DNA of 13,468 nt from assembly GCA_016926595.1 (NCBI GenBank), contig JAFGOG010000091.1, positions 1 through 13,468 on the forward strand. The letters run 5' to 3'. Shown here piece after piece: positions 1 through 5,733 of the stretch. The position numbers were made by a program, and so were the translations under genes. Origin of the DNA: Anaerolineae bacterium (GTDB taxonomy: Bacteria; Chloroflexota; Anaerolineae; JAAYZQ01). Position 1 is the first letter of the stretch, and each line of letters opens with the position of its first letter. Under the pieces are notes generated by a model that had not been told where the DNA came from, did not search any database, and saw only the letters and a program-made list of their open reading frames with translations.

Positions 1-35
1 TCCTTTTCGTACTCTTTAAGCCAGACCTTCTCCAT
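1..35 (-). CDS. Start of a probable acyl-CoA ligase (partial, cut by window edge)
   Basis: Only the first 11 codons are in the window (MEKVWLKEYEK), starting at the ATG at 35-33 and running off the left edge. A strong Shine-Dalgarno (AGGAGGA, 41-47) sits five bases before the ATG, and a near-consensus promoter lies at 109-137, so this is a genuine gene start. The opening residues resemble the usual N-terminus of long-chain fatty-acid CoA ligases of the FadD type (an M-E-K-x-W-L-K start), which form acyl-CoA from fatty acid, ATP and CoA. That assignment rests on 11 residues and on the beta-oxidation context, so it is tentative. It would be the second acyl-CoA ligase in the locus after the one at 5734-7446. 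Confidence 0.55.
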   Translation of the reverse strand, partial: MEKVWLKEYEK

Positions 36-40
36 CGCTC

Positions 41-47
41 TCCTCCT
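41..47 (-). promoter_or_regulatory. Ribosome binding site of the left-edge gene
   Basis: The minus strand reads AGGAGGA with a 5-nt spacer before the ATG at 35. It is close to the full anti-Shine-Dalgarno complement and fixes the start of a gene too short in this window to be seen otherwise. Confidence 0.8.
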
Positions 48-63
48 TTTTCTGTTGTCAACC

Positions 64-83
64 CCTGCTTCGTGTCAAGCAGG
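64..83 (-). other. Leader hairpin (7-bp inverted repeat)
   Basis: A perfect 7-bp inverted repeat (CCTGCTT and AAGCAGG) with a 6-nt loop lies between the predicted transcription start near 102 and the Shine-Dalgarno at 41-47. No T run follows on either strand, so it is not a standard terminator. It would fold in the roughly 67-nt 5' leader of the left-edge gene, where it might affect mRNA stability or translation. No function can be shown from sequence alone. Confidence 0.45.
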
Positions 84-108
84 AACACCAACGGGGGGGA
101 CGATCCCC

Positions 109-137
109 AGTATACTAAAGAGTTGTTTCTTTGTCAA
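109..137 (-). promoter_or_regulatory. Sigma-70-type promoter for the left-edge gene
   Basis: On the minus strand TTGACA (132-137, six of six consensus bases) is followed after exactly 17 nt by TATACT (109-114, five of six). The -35 box lies inside the last codons of the MBL hydrolase gene and the -10 box starts immediately after its TAG stop (115-117). Predicted transcription start is near 102, giving a leader of about 67 nt that carries the hairpin at 64-83. The left-edge gene can therefore be transcribed independently of the preceding operon. Confidence 0.75.
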
Positions 138-960
138 GATGCGGTTCTCGCTCACGACCCAGGTAGGACTGGATCAACCTGATCCCCGAAAAGTGGCCCA
201 AGGTCACGTAGGCGATCGACAGTTCCGCCCCAAAAAGCTGTCGCCGGATCTGTCGCGGTGACAGACCTTGGCTGTGCAATGTCTGGATCTGTTCGCCCAA
301 CTCTTCTAGGTAGGCAATCTTGTCTTGTAGCGGTTTGACCCCCTCGGTGCGAACGCTGCCGCTGCCGGCAAATATCGTCTGAACTGGCAGACCGGCCAGC
401 TTTTTCAGCGAGGCAATGATCTCATAGATATCATACCCTTCGCGCAGTGCGCGATCTTGGCCGCCTATGTACGTATCGCCCGAGAACAACCAGCCTCGAT
501 CCGGCTCAAATAGACACACATGGTCGGGGCTGTGGCCGGGGGTGTGTATCACCCGAAAGCATAGGTGCTCGGTCTCCACCTCTGTCCCGACCGGCTGCCC
601 GTGGGACGGTTTGGGCCAGCCCCAGAACAGCCTCCGGTACGGCTGGAGAGGCTGGAGCTTGGGGTTCGCCAAGATCGGCAGCGCGTCAGGATGGGCCAGG
701 ATCCGGCAGTTGAACGCGGCCTGCACGCCAGCGTTGCCGCCGATGTGGTCTTCGTGACTGTGGGTATTGACAACCTGGGTAACAGGCCAGGCCTTGACGG
801 CCGCTAGCAGTTGCCGGGCAGTGTGGGCACAGCCGGTGTCGATGAGCAGCCCATCTACCCAGTAGGCTGCGGTAAAGTAGGCCGTCCGTCCCAGTAGCGA
901 GCGCGCCATGCGCAGTTTCACTATTTGGCCTGGTCCTGCTACGGCTTCTACCTGGATCAC
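115..960 (-). CDS. MBL-fold metallo-hydrolase
   Basis: A 281-residue metallo-beta-lactamase-fold hydrolase; substrate unknown. Visible motifs are DTG at 41-43, the zinc-binding HxHxDH (H67, H69, D71, H72), TPGHS with H143, and GD with D162. The position where many family members have a GHG motif with the last zinc-binding His reads G199-S200-G201, so that ligand is absent or supplied from elsewhere. After about residue 205 there is a helical tail ending in a TLGHFS segment. The start is GTG at 960; the first in-frame ATG (residue 18) would remove the first beta strand, and the upstream Shine-Dalgarno is weak. It lies 13 nt after the aminotransferase, last in its operon. In a beta-oxidation operon it could be a thioesterase, lactonase or ring-opening hydrolase, but that is inference. 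Confidence 0.85.
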   Translation of the reverse strand: MIQVEAVAGPGQIVKLRMARSLLGRTAYFTAAYWVDGLLIDTGCAHTARQLLAAVKAWPVTQVVNTHSHEDHIGGNAGVQAAFNCRILAHPDALPILANPKLQPLQPYRRLFWGWPKPSHGQPVGTEVETEHLCFRVIHTPGHSPDHVCLFEPDRGWLFSGDTYIGGQDRALREGYDIYEIIASLKKLAGLPVQTIFAGSGSVRTEGVKPLQDKIAYLEELGEQIQTLHSQGLSPRQIRRQLFGAELSIAYVTLGHFSGIRLIQSYLGREREPHLDKETTL

Positions 961-973
961 GGCGTTCTTGCTC

Positions 974-2206
974 TTATGCCAATCCCATCTGGCGCTTGAT
1001 GGCCTGTCCCAATCGCCTGATCCCTTCGCGAATCATGTCGGGCTGTGCGTTGGAAAAGTTCAGCCTCATGCAGCAACGGCCATCGGTGCCGTCTGGATAG
1101 AAAGCTCTGCCAGGCACAAAAGCTACTTTCTCCTCTACCGCAACCTCTAGAAGTTTTTCTGCATCGATCTGCTCTGGCATTCGAACCCACAAGAACAGGC
1201 CACCCTGTGGCCGGGTCCAGGTTACGCCTGACGGGAAATGTTCTTCCATGGCCTGGAGCATCACGTCACGCCGCTCCCTGTAAGCGCCGCGGATCTTTTT
1301 CACATGTGCCCTGACCAGGCCACGCGAGCAGATATCGTGAGCCATGTATTGCACAAGGGTGCTGGTGTTGAGGTCTGCTCCCTGCTTGGCCTGGATCAGT
1401 CTGGCAATGACGGCCTTGGGGGCGACGATCCAGCCCAGCCGCAGGCCGGGGGCCAGTGTTTTGGAGAAAGTGCTGAGATAGACCGTGTTTTCCTTGTGTA
1501 GGGCGCAGATCGGGATTAGGTCTTCACCTTCGAACCGTAGCTCGCCGTATGGGTCGTCTTCGATGATAAAAGCCCCATGTTTTGCCGCCAGTTCCACCAG
1601 CCGGTAGCGGCGCTCTATCGACATCGTCGTGCCGGCCGGGTTGTGAAAGTTGGGCAGGACGTAGATGAACTTGGCGCTGGGATGTGCGGCCAACGTTTTC
1701 TCCAGTTCGTCCACGCGCATGCCATCGTCGTCCAAGGGAACTGTCACGAACTTGGGGCCGTAGGCGTTCCAGGCTTGAATGGCGCCCAGGTAGGTCGGCC
1801 GGCAGGTGATGATCTCGTCGCCTTCGTCGATAAAGATCTTGCCGATCAGGTCGAGAGCTTGCTGTGAACCGTTAGTCAGTAGCACATTGTCCCTCTCGGC
1901 TGGCAGGTCGTACTTGAGCATCGCTTCGACCAGGTAGTCCTTGAGCGGAGGATACCCTTCGGTAGTTCCGTACTGGAGAGCGCTTTCTGGATCGTGGGTG
2001 AGTACCCACTCGCACGCCTCGCGAAAGTCGCGTACCGGAAAGAGCTCGGGCGCAGGCATCCCACCGGCGAACGAGATTATCTCGGGCTGCATCGTGAACT
2101 TGAGCAGTTCCCGGATGATCGAGCTCTTCATCCGCTCTGTCCGTTTGGCCAGAACCTTGTCCCAAGGGGTGGTGTACTGGCCGTCAAACTGACTTCGGTC
2201 TGTCAT
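974..2206 (-). CDS. PLP-dependent aminotransferase, class I fold (LysN/2-aminoadipate aminotransferase-like)
   Basis: A 410-residue fold-type I aminotransferase. Recognisable pieces are the N-terminal segment ISFAGGMPAPELFP (44-57), NFHNPAG (186-192), EDDPYGEL (216-223) whose Asp and Tyr contact the cofactor, and STFSKTLAPGLRLGW (245-259), in which K249 should form the Schiff base with PLP and R256 hold its phosphate. The family (LysN, aromatic and 2-aminoadipate aminotransferases, and the catalytic half of MocR regulators) moves amino groups between amino acids and 2-oxoacids; the exact substrate cannot be read. There is no N-terminal winged-helix domain, so this is an enzyme and not a MocR regulator. 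The ATG overlaps the beta-subunit stop by 4 nt (ATGA), with a good GGGAGG Shine-Dalgarno inside that gene, so the two are likely translationally coupled. Its place in an acyl-CoA operon suggests that 2-oxoacids from amino acids may feed the pathway. Confidence 0.88.
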   Translation of the reverse strand: MTDRSQFDGQYTTPWDKVLAKRTERMKSSIIRELLKFTMQPEIISFAGGMPAPELFPVRDFREACEWVLTHDPESALQYGTTEGYPPLKDYLVEAMLKYDLPAERDNVLLTNGSQQALDLIGKIFIDEGDEIITCRPTYLGAIQAWNAYGPKFVTVPLDDDGMRVDELEKTLAAHPSAKFIYVLPNFHNPAGTTMSIERRYRLVELAAKHGAFIIEDDPYGELRFEGEDLIPICALHKENTVYLSTFSKTLAPGLRLGWIVAPKAVIARLIQAKQGADLNTSTLVQYMAHDICSRGLVRAHVKKIRGAYRERRDVMLQAMEEHFPSGVTWTRPQGGLFLWVRMPEQIDAEKLLEVAVEEKVAFVPGRAFYPDGTDGRCCMRLNFSNAQPDMIREGIRRLGQAIKRQMGLA

Positions 2207-3060
2207 TTTAAACCCTCCCTGTGTCTTTTTTTTTCTTGTTGGACTAGCTCGCGCATTCGTGGGCGCCGCTGGGCGCCGCTCATGCGCTCCAATTCGCGGA
2301 TCCCCAGTGGGTCGATTACCTCGCGAAGCAGCCTGACCTCTTCGACCGTTGGGGGTGGGGTTTCATGCGCGTTGGGATCAACTTCTAGAGCAAAGCCTGT
2401 CTTCTGTTGAATCCTCTCCACAGTGACGCCGCGGTGGTAGCTGTGCAGGCGCATTCGGCCGCCAGCATAGTCGAAAACGCCCAGATCACTGATCAGCAAA
2501 TGCGGGCCGGGCCGGTCACCTGGCCGGTCAGGGTTTGGCACTCCCAGCCCACTCACGAAATCCAGTTTTTCGACGAATATGGCCCGGCTGTGGCTGGGCA
2601 CGTACAGGTAGACTACTGGGGAAAAGCCTGTCACGTCGGCAATGCCCCCGCAGCCGGGCAGGCGCAGGCGTGGATGGTAGTAATCGCCGATGGCGACGTT
2701 GTTAAACTGCCCAAATGGATCGACTTGAGCCGGGCGAAAGAATTCTTTAGGGGTGAGCGTGGGCAATAGATCGCAGGCGATTTGGGCAAAGCTGAAATAG
2801 CAAAGGGCCTGACCCAGCCATAGTTCCTCAACGTCGGTCAGGCCCAGGGGCGCAGCTTTCTGGCACAAGACGTTGCCGATGGCCGAGGCAAAGGTGACGT
2901 GCGGTGCGTGCGTGTGTTTGGCCAGCAGGTATCCGGCTGCAACCAGCGGGGTGGCGATCCCCTGAGCCAATACCTCGCCATCTCGAACCTGGCGGCTGAT
3001 GCAGGTGCACATCAGGTCGTCGGTTGTATAGTCCGTGGCGCTTGCCATCCCTTTCCCCAT
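2203..3060 (-). CDS. CoA-transferase-like enzyme, beta subunit (IpdB/GctB type)
   Basis: A 285-residue family I CoA-transferase beta subunit. Family landmarks are GIATPLVAAGYLLAKHTHAP (34-53), the Q-x-D-x-x-G-Q-F-N-N segment (112-121), the Gly-rich LPGCGGIADV (134-143), the SRAIFVEKLDFVSGLG stretch (158-173) and SDLGVFDYAGG (191-201). In true transferases such as glutaconate CoA-transferase a Glu after the THAP segment forms the enzyme-CoA thioester. Here the region reads TFASAIGNV (56-64) with no acidic residue, as reported for the hydrolase IpdAB. The C-terminal IDP-LGIRELERM pattern (249-260) is also IpdB-like. It therefore more likely hydrolyses or cleaves an acyl-CoA than transfers CoA. 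It follows the alpha subunit by 22 nt. ATG at 3060 is chosen; a second in-frame ATG at residue 5 is equally possible. A 9-A run and a 10-bp tandem duplication lie near the 3' end. Confidence 0.82.
   Translation of the reverse strand: MGKGMASATDYTTDDLMCTCISRQVRDGEVLAQGIATPLVAAGYLLAKHTHAPHVTFASAIGNVLCQKAAPLGLTDVEELWLGQALCYFSFAQIACDLLPTLTPKEFFRPAQVDPFGQFNNVAIGDYYHPRLRLPGCGGIADVTGFSPVVYLYVPSHSRAIFVEKLDFVSGLGVPNPDRPGDRPGPHLLISDLGVFDYAGGRMRLHSYHRGVTVERIQQKTGFALEVDPNAHETPPPTVEEVRLLREVIDPLGIRELERMSGAQRRPRMRELVQQEKKRHREGLK
2226..2234 (-). repeat. Nine-A homopolymer at the end of the beta-subunit gene
   Basis: The minus strand carries nine consecutive A within the codons for Glu-Lys-Lys-Arg (residues 277-280 of the beta subunit), about 20 nt before the aminotransferase ATG. 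Runs of this length are known sites of polymerase or ribosome slippage. The -1 frame after the run is open through the aminotransferase start, so a slip would bypass the TGA. Confidence 0.9.
2261..2280 (-). repeat. Perfect 10-bp tandem duplication
   Basis: GGGCGCCGCT (plus strand) occurs twice head to tail inside the beta-subunit gene and encodes part of Ser-Gly-Ala-Gln-Arg-Arg-Pro (residues 261-267). The unit is not a multiple of three, so gain or loss of one copy would shift the reading frame of the last 20 or so residues. Confidence 0.9.
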
Positions 3061-3081
3061 CCGTCGTGGTGGAGCGCTTCT

Positions 3082-3087
3082 ATTATA
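3082..3087 (-). promoter_or_regulatory. Possible internal -10 element before the beta subunit
   Basis: A perfect TATAAT overlaps the stop codon of the alpha-subunit gene, 21 nt before the beta-subunit ATG. The hexamer 17 nt upstream is TTGCAG, which matches the -35 consensus only at TTG, and there is no extended -10. It could be chance, or a weak internal promoter. Confidence 0.2.
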
Positions 3088-3898
3088 CGTCTGGTGCAGC
3101 CGGACTGCAAATCTCGGGACTGGCTAGAAGCTTTTCCAAATAGGCGTCGAATCCCCCTGTTGAGCAAGCGTCTACATAATCGAGCAGTTCGTCACCATCC
3201 AGCCCATAGTCAGGATAACAGGAGGTGGGCCAGGCGCCATGTGGGGCCTCGACAACGCCCATTACCGGAAAGCCTGGCAGTTCCAGTGGGCCAGCAAGTT
3301 CTTCCACCACCCGTTCGGCGGTGATGATCACCTGGTCGGCCACTGAGGCCAGTTCTTGATCCAAGGCCAGGTTGCCGATCAGCCTAGCGTTGCCCAAGTA
3401 GTCGGCCTCCAGGGCGTGAATGATAGCCACATCTACGTGGAGCGCTGGAAAGGCCGTGTATTCCTGGTTGGAGTATGGGTCTGTGACCATTTTGACATCA
3501 GGGCGGACCTTCAGCAGATCGGTGCCAAGCCAGGCCAGACTGGGCATAAACCCCACACCGGCAAGTGTGGCCCGCATGCCAAAGGCCAGGCTGGCTTCTG
3601 TCTCCTCCACTATTTCCAGCTCCCCGGCAGTGGCCCGTTGGGTGAACATTGGCGCTAGGCCAAAGCCCTCGAGGCCAAAGTAGCAGGTCCGCAGCCGGCG
3701 TACCCGACCAGCGCCGACAAGAAGATCACTTTCATAACCACATGTCAGCGCCAGTAGAGTCAGGTTGGTCGCGTCGGTGCGCAGCAGAGCCCGTACAAAA
3801 GCGACCGGCCGGCGGTAGAGGGTCATCCCCCCTAGTCCCAGGGTGCAGCCAGAGCGAACGTAACTAACTGCCTGATCCAGAGACAGGAGTTTGTTCAT
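3083..3898 (-). CDS. CoA-transferase-like enzyme, alpha subunit (IpdA/GctA type)
   Basis: A 271-residue family I CoA-transferase alpha subunit that should pair with the beta subunit just downstream. Landmarks are the N-terminal SGCTLGLGGMTLYRRPVAFV (16-35), SDLLVGAGRVRRL (57-69), FGLAPMFTQRATAGELEI (79-96), LGTDLL (124-129), the DPYSNQEYTAFPALHVDVAI segment (140-159), the LEADYLGNA stretch (163-171) and ITAERVVEEL (192-201). E101 in the EETEASLAFGM segment appears to correspond to the Glu reported as essential in IpdA of mycobacteria; this alignment is made by eye and from memory. ATG at 3898 matches the usual family start, although it lies inside the HAD gene, overlapping its last 35 nt, and its Shine-Dalgarno is weak. 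Substrate unknown; glutaconate, 3-oxoacid and ring-cleavage activities all occur in the family. Confidence 0.85.
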   Translation of the reverse strand: MNKLLSLDQAVSYVRSGCTLGLGGMTLYRRPVAFVRALLRTDATNLTLLALTCGYESDLLVGAGRVRRLRTCYFGLEGFGLAPMFTQRATAGELEIVEETEASLAFGMRATLAGVGFMPSLAWLGTDLLKVRPDVKMVTDPYSNQEYTAFPALHVDVAIIHALEADYLGNARLIGNLALDQELASVADQVIITAERVVEELAGPLELPGFPVMGVVEAPHGAWPTSCYPDYGLDGDELLDYVDACSTGGFDAYLEKLLASPEICSPAAPDV

Positions 3899-4544
3899 GG
3901 ATATCTTTCATCACCTTGCCAATCTCCTCAATGCAAGAGATCACGTGATCGGCGCTTCCGTCCGCATTTTCGGAGGAGAGGTTGATGCTGTCCAGGACCA
4001 ACACTGTCGTCATGCCCAGCGCCTTGGCCGGACGCAGGTTGCGGGTATTGTCATCTACCATAACGCACTCTTCGGGGAGGACTCCCAGTAGATCGCATGC
4101 CAGTTGGTAGGCGGTTGCTTGAGGCTTGCTTTCATAGCCTACGTCGCGGATGTCGATTATCCGTTCAAAGTGACGCCTGATACCTAGCAGAGCGAGCACC
4201 CTGGTGGCGTGCTCTCGGGAAGAGTTGGTGAACACCACCTTGGTCTGCGGGATGGAGGCCAGCACGGCATCCAGCCGGGCATTAAAGGTGAGATAGTCAT
4301 GGAGAGGGATGTTATGGACATAATCCAGGTACTCTTCCGTGTCGATCTGATAGTTGATCTGCAGTCCGCGCATTGTAGTGCCATAGGTTTGGAAATAATG
4401 CCGCCGCAGGGCATCGGCCTCGTCGGGAGAGATGTCAAGCCGGCCGCGCAGGTAGGCAAGCATCCGGTCCCGGATCTGGTCCATGACGCCTGCGTGCCGC
4501 GGATAGAGCGTGTCGTCCAGGTCGAACAAGATGCAGTTGATCAT
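3864..4544 (-). CDS. HAD-family hydrolase, pyrimidine 5'-nucleotidase-like
   Basis: A 226-residue haloacid-dehalogenase-superfamily phosphatase. All four HAD motifs are visible: DLDDT (nucleophile D8, acid D10), FTNS (105-108), K140 in the ESKP segment, and VDDN (163-166) binding magnesium. The cap, with YGTTMRGL at 54-61 and an EYLDYVHNIPL segment at 71-81, is typical of the pyrimidine 5'-nucleotidase branch (yeast SDT1/PHM8, plant and bacterial relatives), which removes phosphate from nucleotides or other small phosphate esters. The gene starts 6 nt after the thiolase stop. Its last 35 nt overlap the next gene, so the C-terminal Gly/Ser-rich tail (SGSGS) may be a by-product of that overlap. 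Its role in an acyl-CoA operon is not obvious; turnover of nucleotides or CoA breakdown products is one guess. Confidence 0.82.
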   Translation of the reverse strand: MINCILFDLDDTLYPRHAGVMDQIRDRMLAYLRGRLDISPDEADALRRHYFQTYGTTMRGLQINYQIDTEEYLDYVHNIPLHDYLTFNARLDAVLASIPQTKVVFTNSSREHATRVLALLGIRRHFERIIDIRDVGYESKPQATAYQLACDLLGVLPEECVMVDDNTRNLRPAKALGMTTVLVLDSINLSSENADGSADHVISCIEEIGKVMKDIHEQTPVSGSGS

Positions 4545-4550
4545 GGATGG

Positions 4551-5729
4551 CTATTCCACTTCTGCCACTACGGCGGAGCCATTGGCGCCCGCTCCACAGA
4601 TTGTAGCGACTCCACGGCCGCCCCCCCGGCGCTGCAGTTCGTAGATCAGCGTCATCAAGATGCGGGCGCCGGTAGCCCCTACTGGATGGCCGATGGCGAT
4701 CGATCCGCCGTTGACGTTAACGCGCTCTGGATCCACCCCTAATTCCTGGATGCTGGTCAGCGCCACTGCCGCAAATGCCTCGTTGATTTCCCACAAGTCT
4801 ATGTCGCTAGTCCGGAGGCCGGCAGCCGTCAGGGCTGCGAGGGCTGCCTGCGCTGGCGCTATGTTGATGGCATCAGGCGGAGCCGAGACCCGGCTGATCG
4901 CAACCAGCCGGGCCAGGGTTGCCATGCCTAGGTTATGGGCGACGTCTTCTGCAGCCAGGACAAGCGCGGCCGCGCCGTCGTTAAGGCCCGGGGCATTGCC
5001 GGCAGTGACTGTCCCCTCGCGCTCAAAGGCAGGCGGCAGGGCGGCTAGCTTGTCATAACTTGTGTCCGCTCGAGGCTGCTCATCCCCTGTTACAAGGACC
5101 GGCCCTTGGCGGCTTGGGACGGCGATCGGCGTGATCTCTGCGCAGAAACATCCAGCGGCGCGGGCGGCCTCGTAGCGTTGTTGGCTGCGCAGCGCCCAGC
5201 GATCTTGATCTGCGCGGTCGATACCGCGCGCCAACGCCGCCCGGCTGGCATAGATGCCCATGTGCACGCCGGTGATAGGGCAGGTGAGGGCATTGGTCAG
5301 GGAGTCAACTACCTGGGCGTGCCCCAGCCGGTAACCGAATCGTGCGCGGGGCAGGGTGTAGGGTACCTGGCTCATGCTCTCGAAACCGCCGGCAACGACG
5401 GTCCTGACCTGACCGCAGCGGATCAGATGGTAGGCGAACTCGGCTGCCACCAGCGCTGCGGTGCAGGCGGTGTTGACGTCCACGACGTTGACCTGCTCCG
5501 GCAGGCCTGCCCGCAGAGCTACTTGCCGGCCTGGTACCTGGCCCAGTGATGCCGCGCCCATGCAGTTGCCCAGGATTACTTGGTCGATCTGTGGGCCGGG
5601 TACGCCAGCCTGCGCTACGGCTGCTCGGACGGCCTCAGCGCCCAGCTCGACGGGGGACAGATCCCTGAACGCGCCGCCGAACCGCCCGAATGGGGTGCGA
5701 GCGGCGGCCAGAACTACAACTTGGTCCAT
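4551..5729 (-). CDS. Thiolase (acetyl-CoA C-acyltransferase)
   Basis: A 392-residue thiolase, full length for the family, cleaving 3-oxoacyl-CoA with CoA to acetyl-CoA and a shortened acyl-CoA (or the reverse condensation). The catalytic set is present: nucleophile C89 in VNTACTAAL (85-93), N316 in EINEAFA (314-320), H348 in the GGSIAIGHPVGATG motif (341-354) and C378 in CGAGANG (378-384). FESMSQVPY (116-124) and the AGNAPGLNDGAAAL segment (243-256) are further hallmarks. Two motifs are unusual: CGAGANG replaces the common CGGGGMG, and ACTAAL replaces the common (V/F)C(A/G)SGL, though active residues are kept. ATG at 5729 lies 4 nt after the ligase stop. Chain-length preference cannot be read from sequence. 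Confidence 0.93.
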   Translation of the reverse strand: MDQVVVLAAARTPFGRFGGAFRDLSPVELGAEAVRAAVAQAGVPGPQIDQVILGNCMGAASLGQVPGRQVALRAGLPEQVNVVDVNTACTAALVAAEFAYHLIRCGQVRTVVAGGFESMSQVPYTLPRARFGYRLGHAQVVDSLTNALTCPITGVHMGIYASRAALARGIDRADQDRWALRSQQRYEAARAAGCFCAEITPIAVPSRQGPVLVTGDEQPRADTSYDKLAALPPAFEREGTVTAGNAPGLNDGAAALVLAAEDVAHNLGMATLARLVAISRVSAPPDAINIAPAQAALAALTAAGLRTSDIDLWEINEAFAAVALTSIQELGVDPERVNVNGGSIAIGHPVGATGARILMTLIYELQRRGGGRGVATICGAGANGSAVVAEVE

Positions 5730-5733
5730 ATGC

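Noticed and set aside
56..61. TTGACA on the minus strand close to the left-edge gene
   Set aside because: A -10 box 17 nt downstream would fall on the Shine-Dalgarno at 41-47, and no TATAAT-like hexamer is there. The pair at 109-137 is far better.
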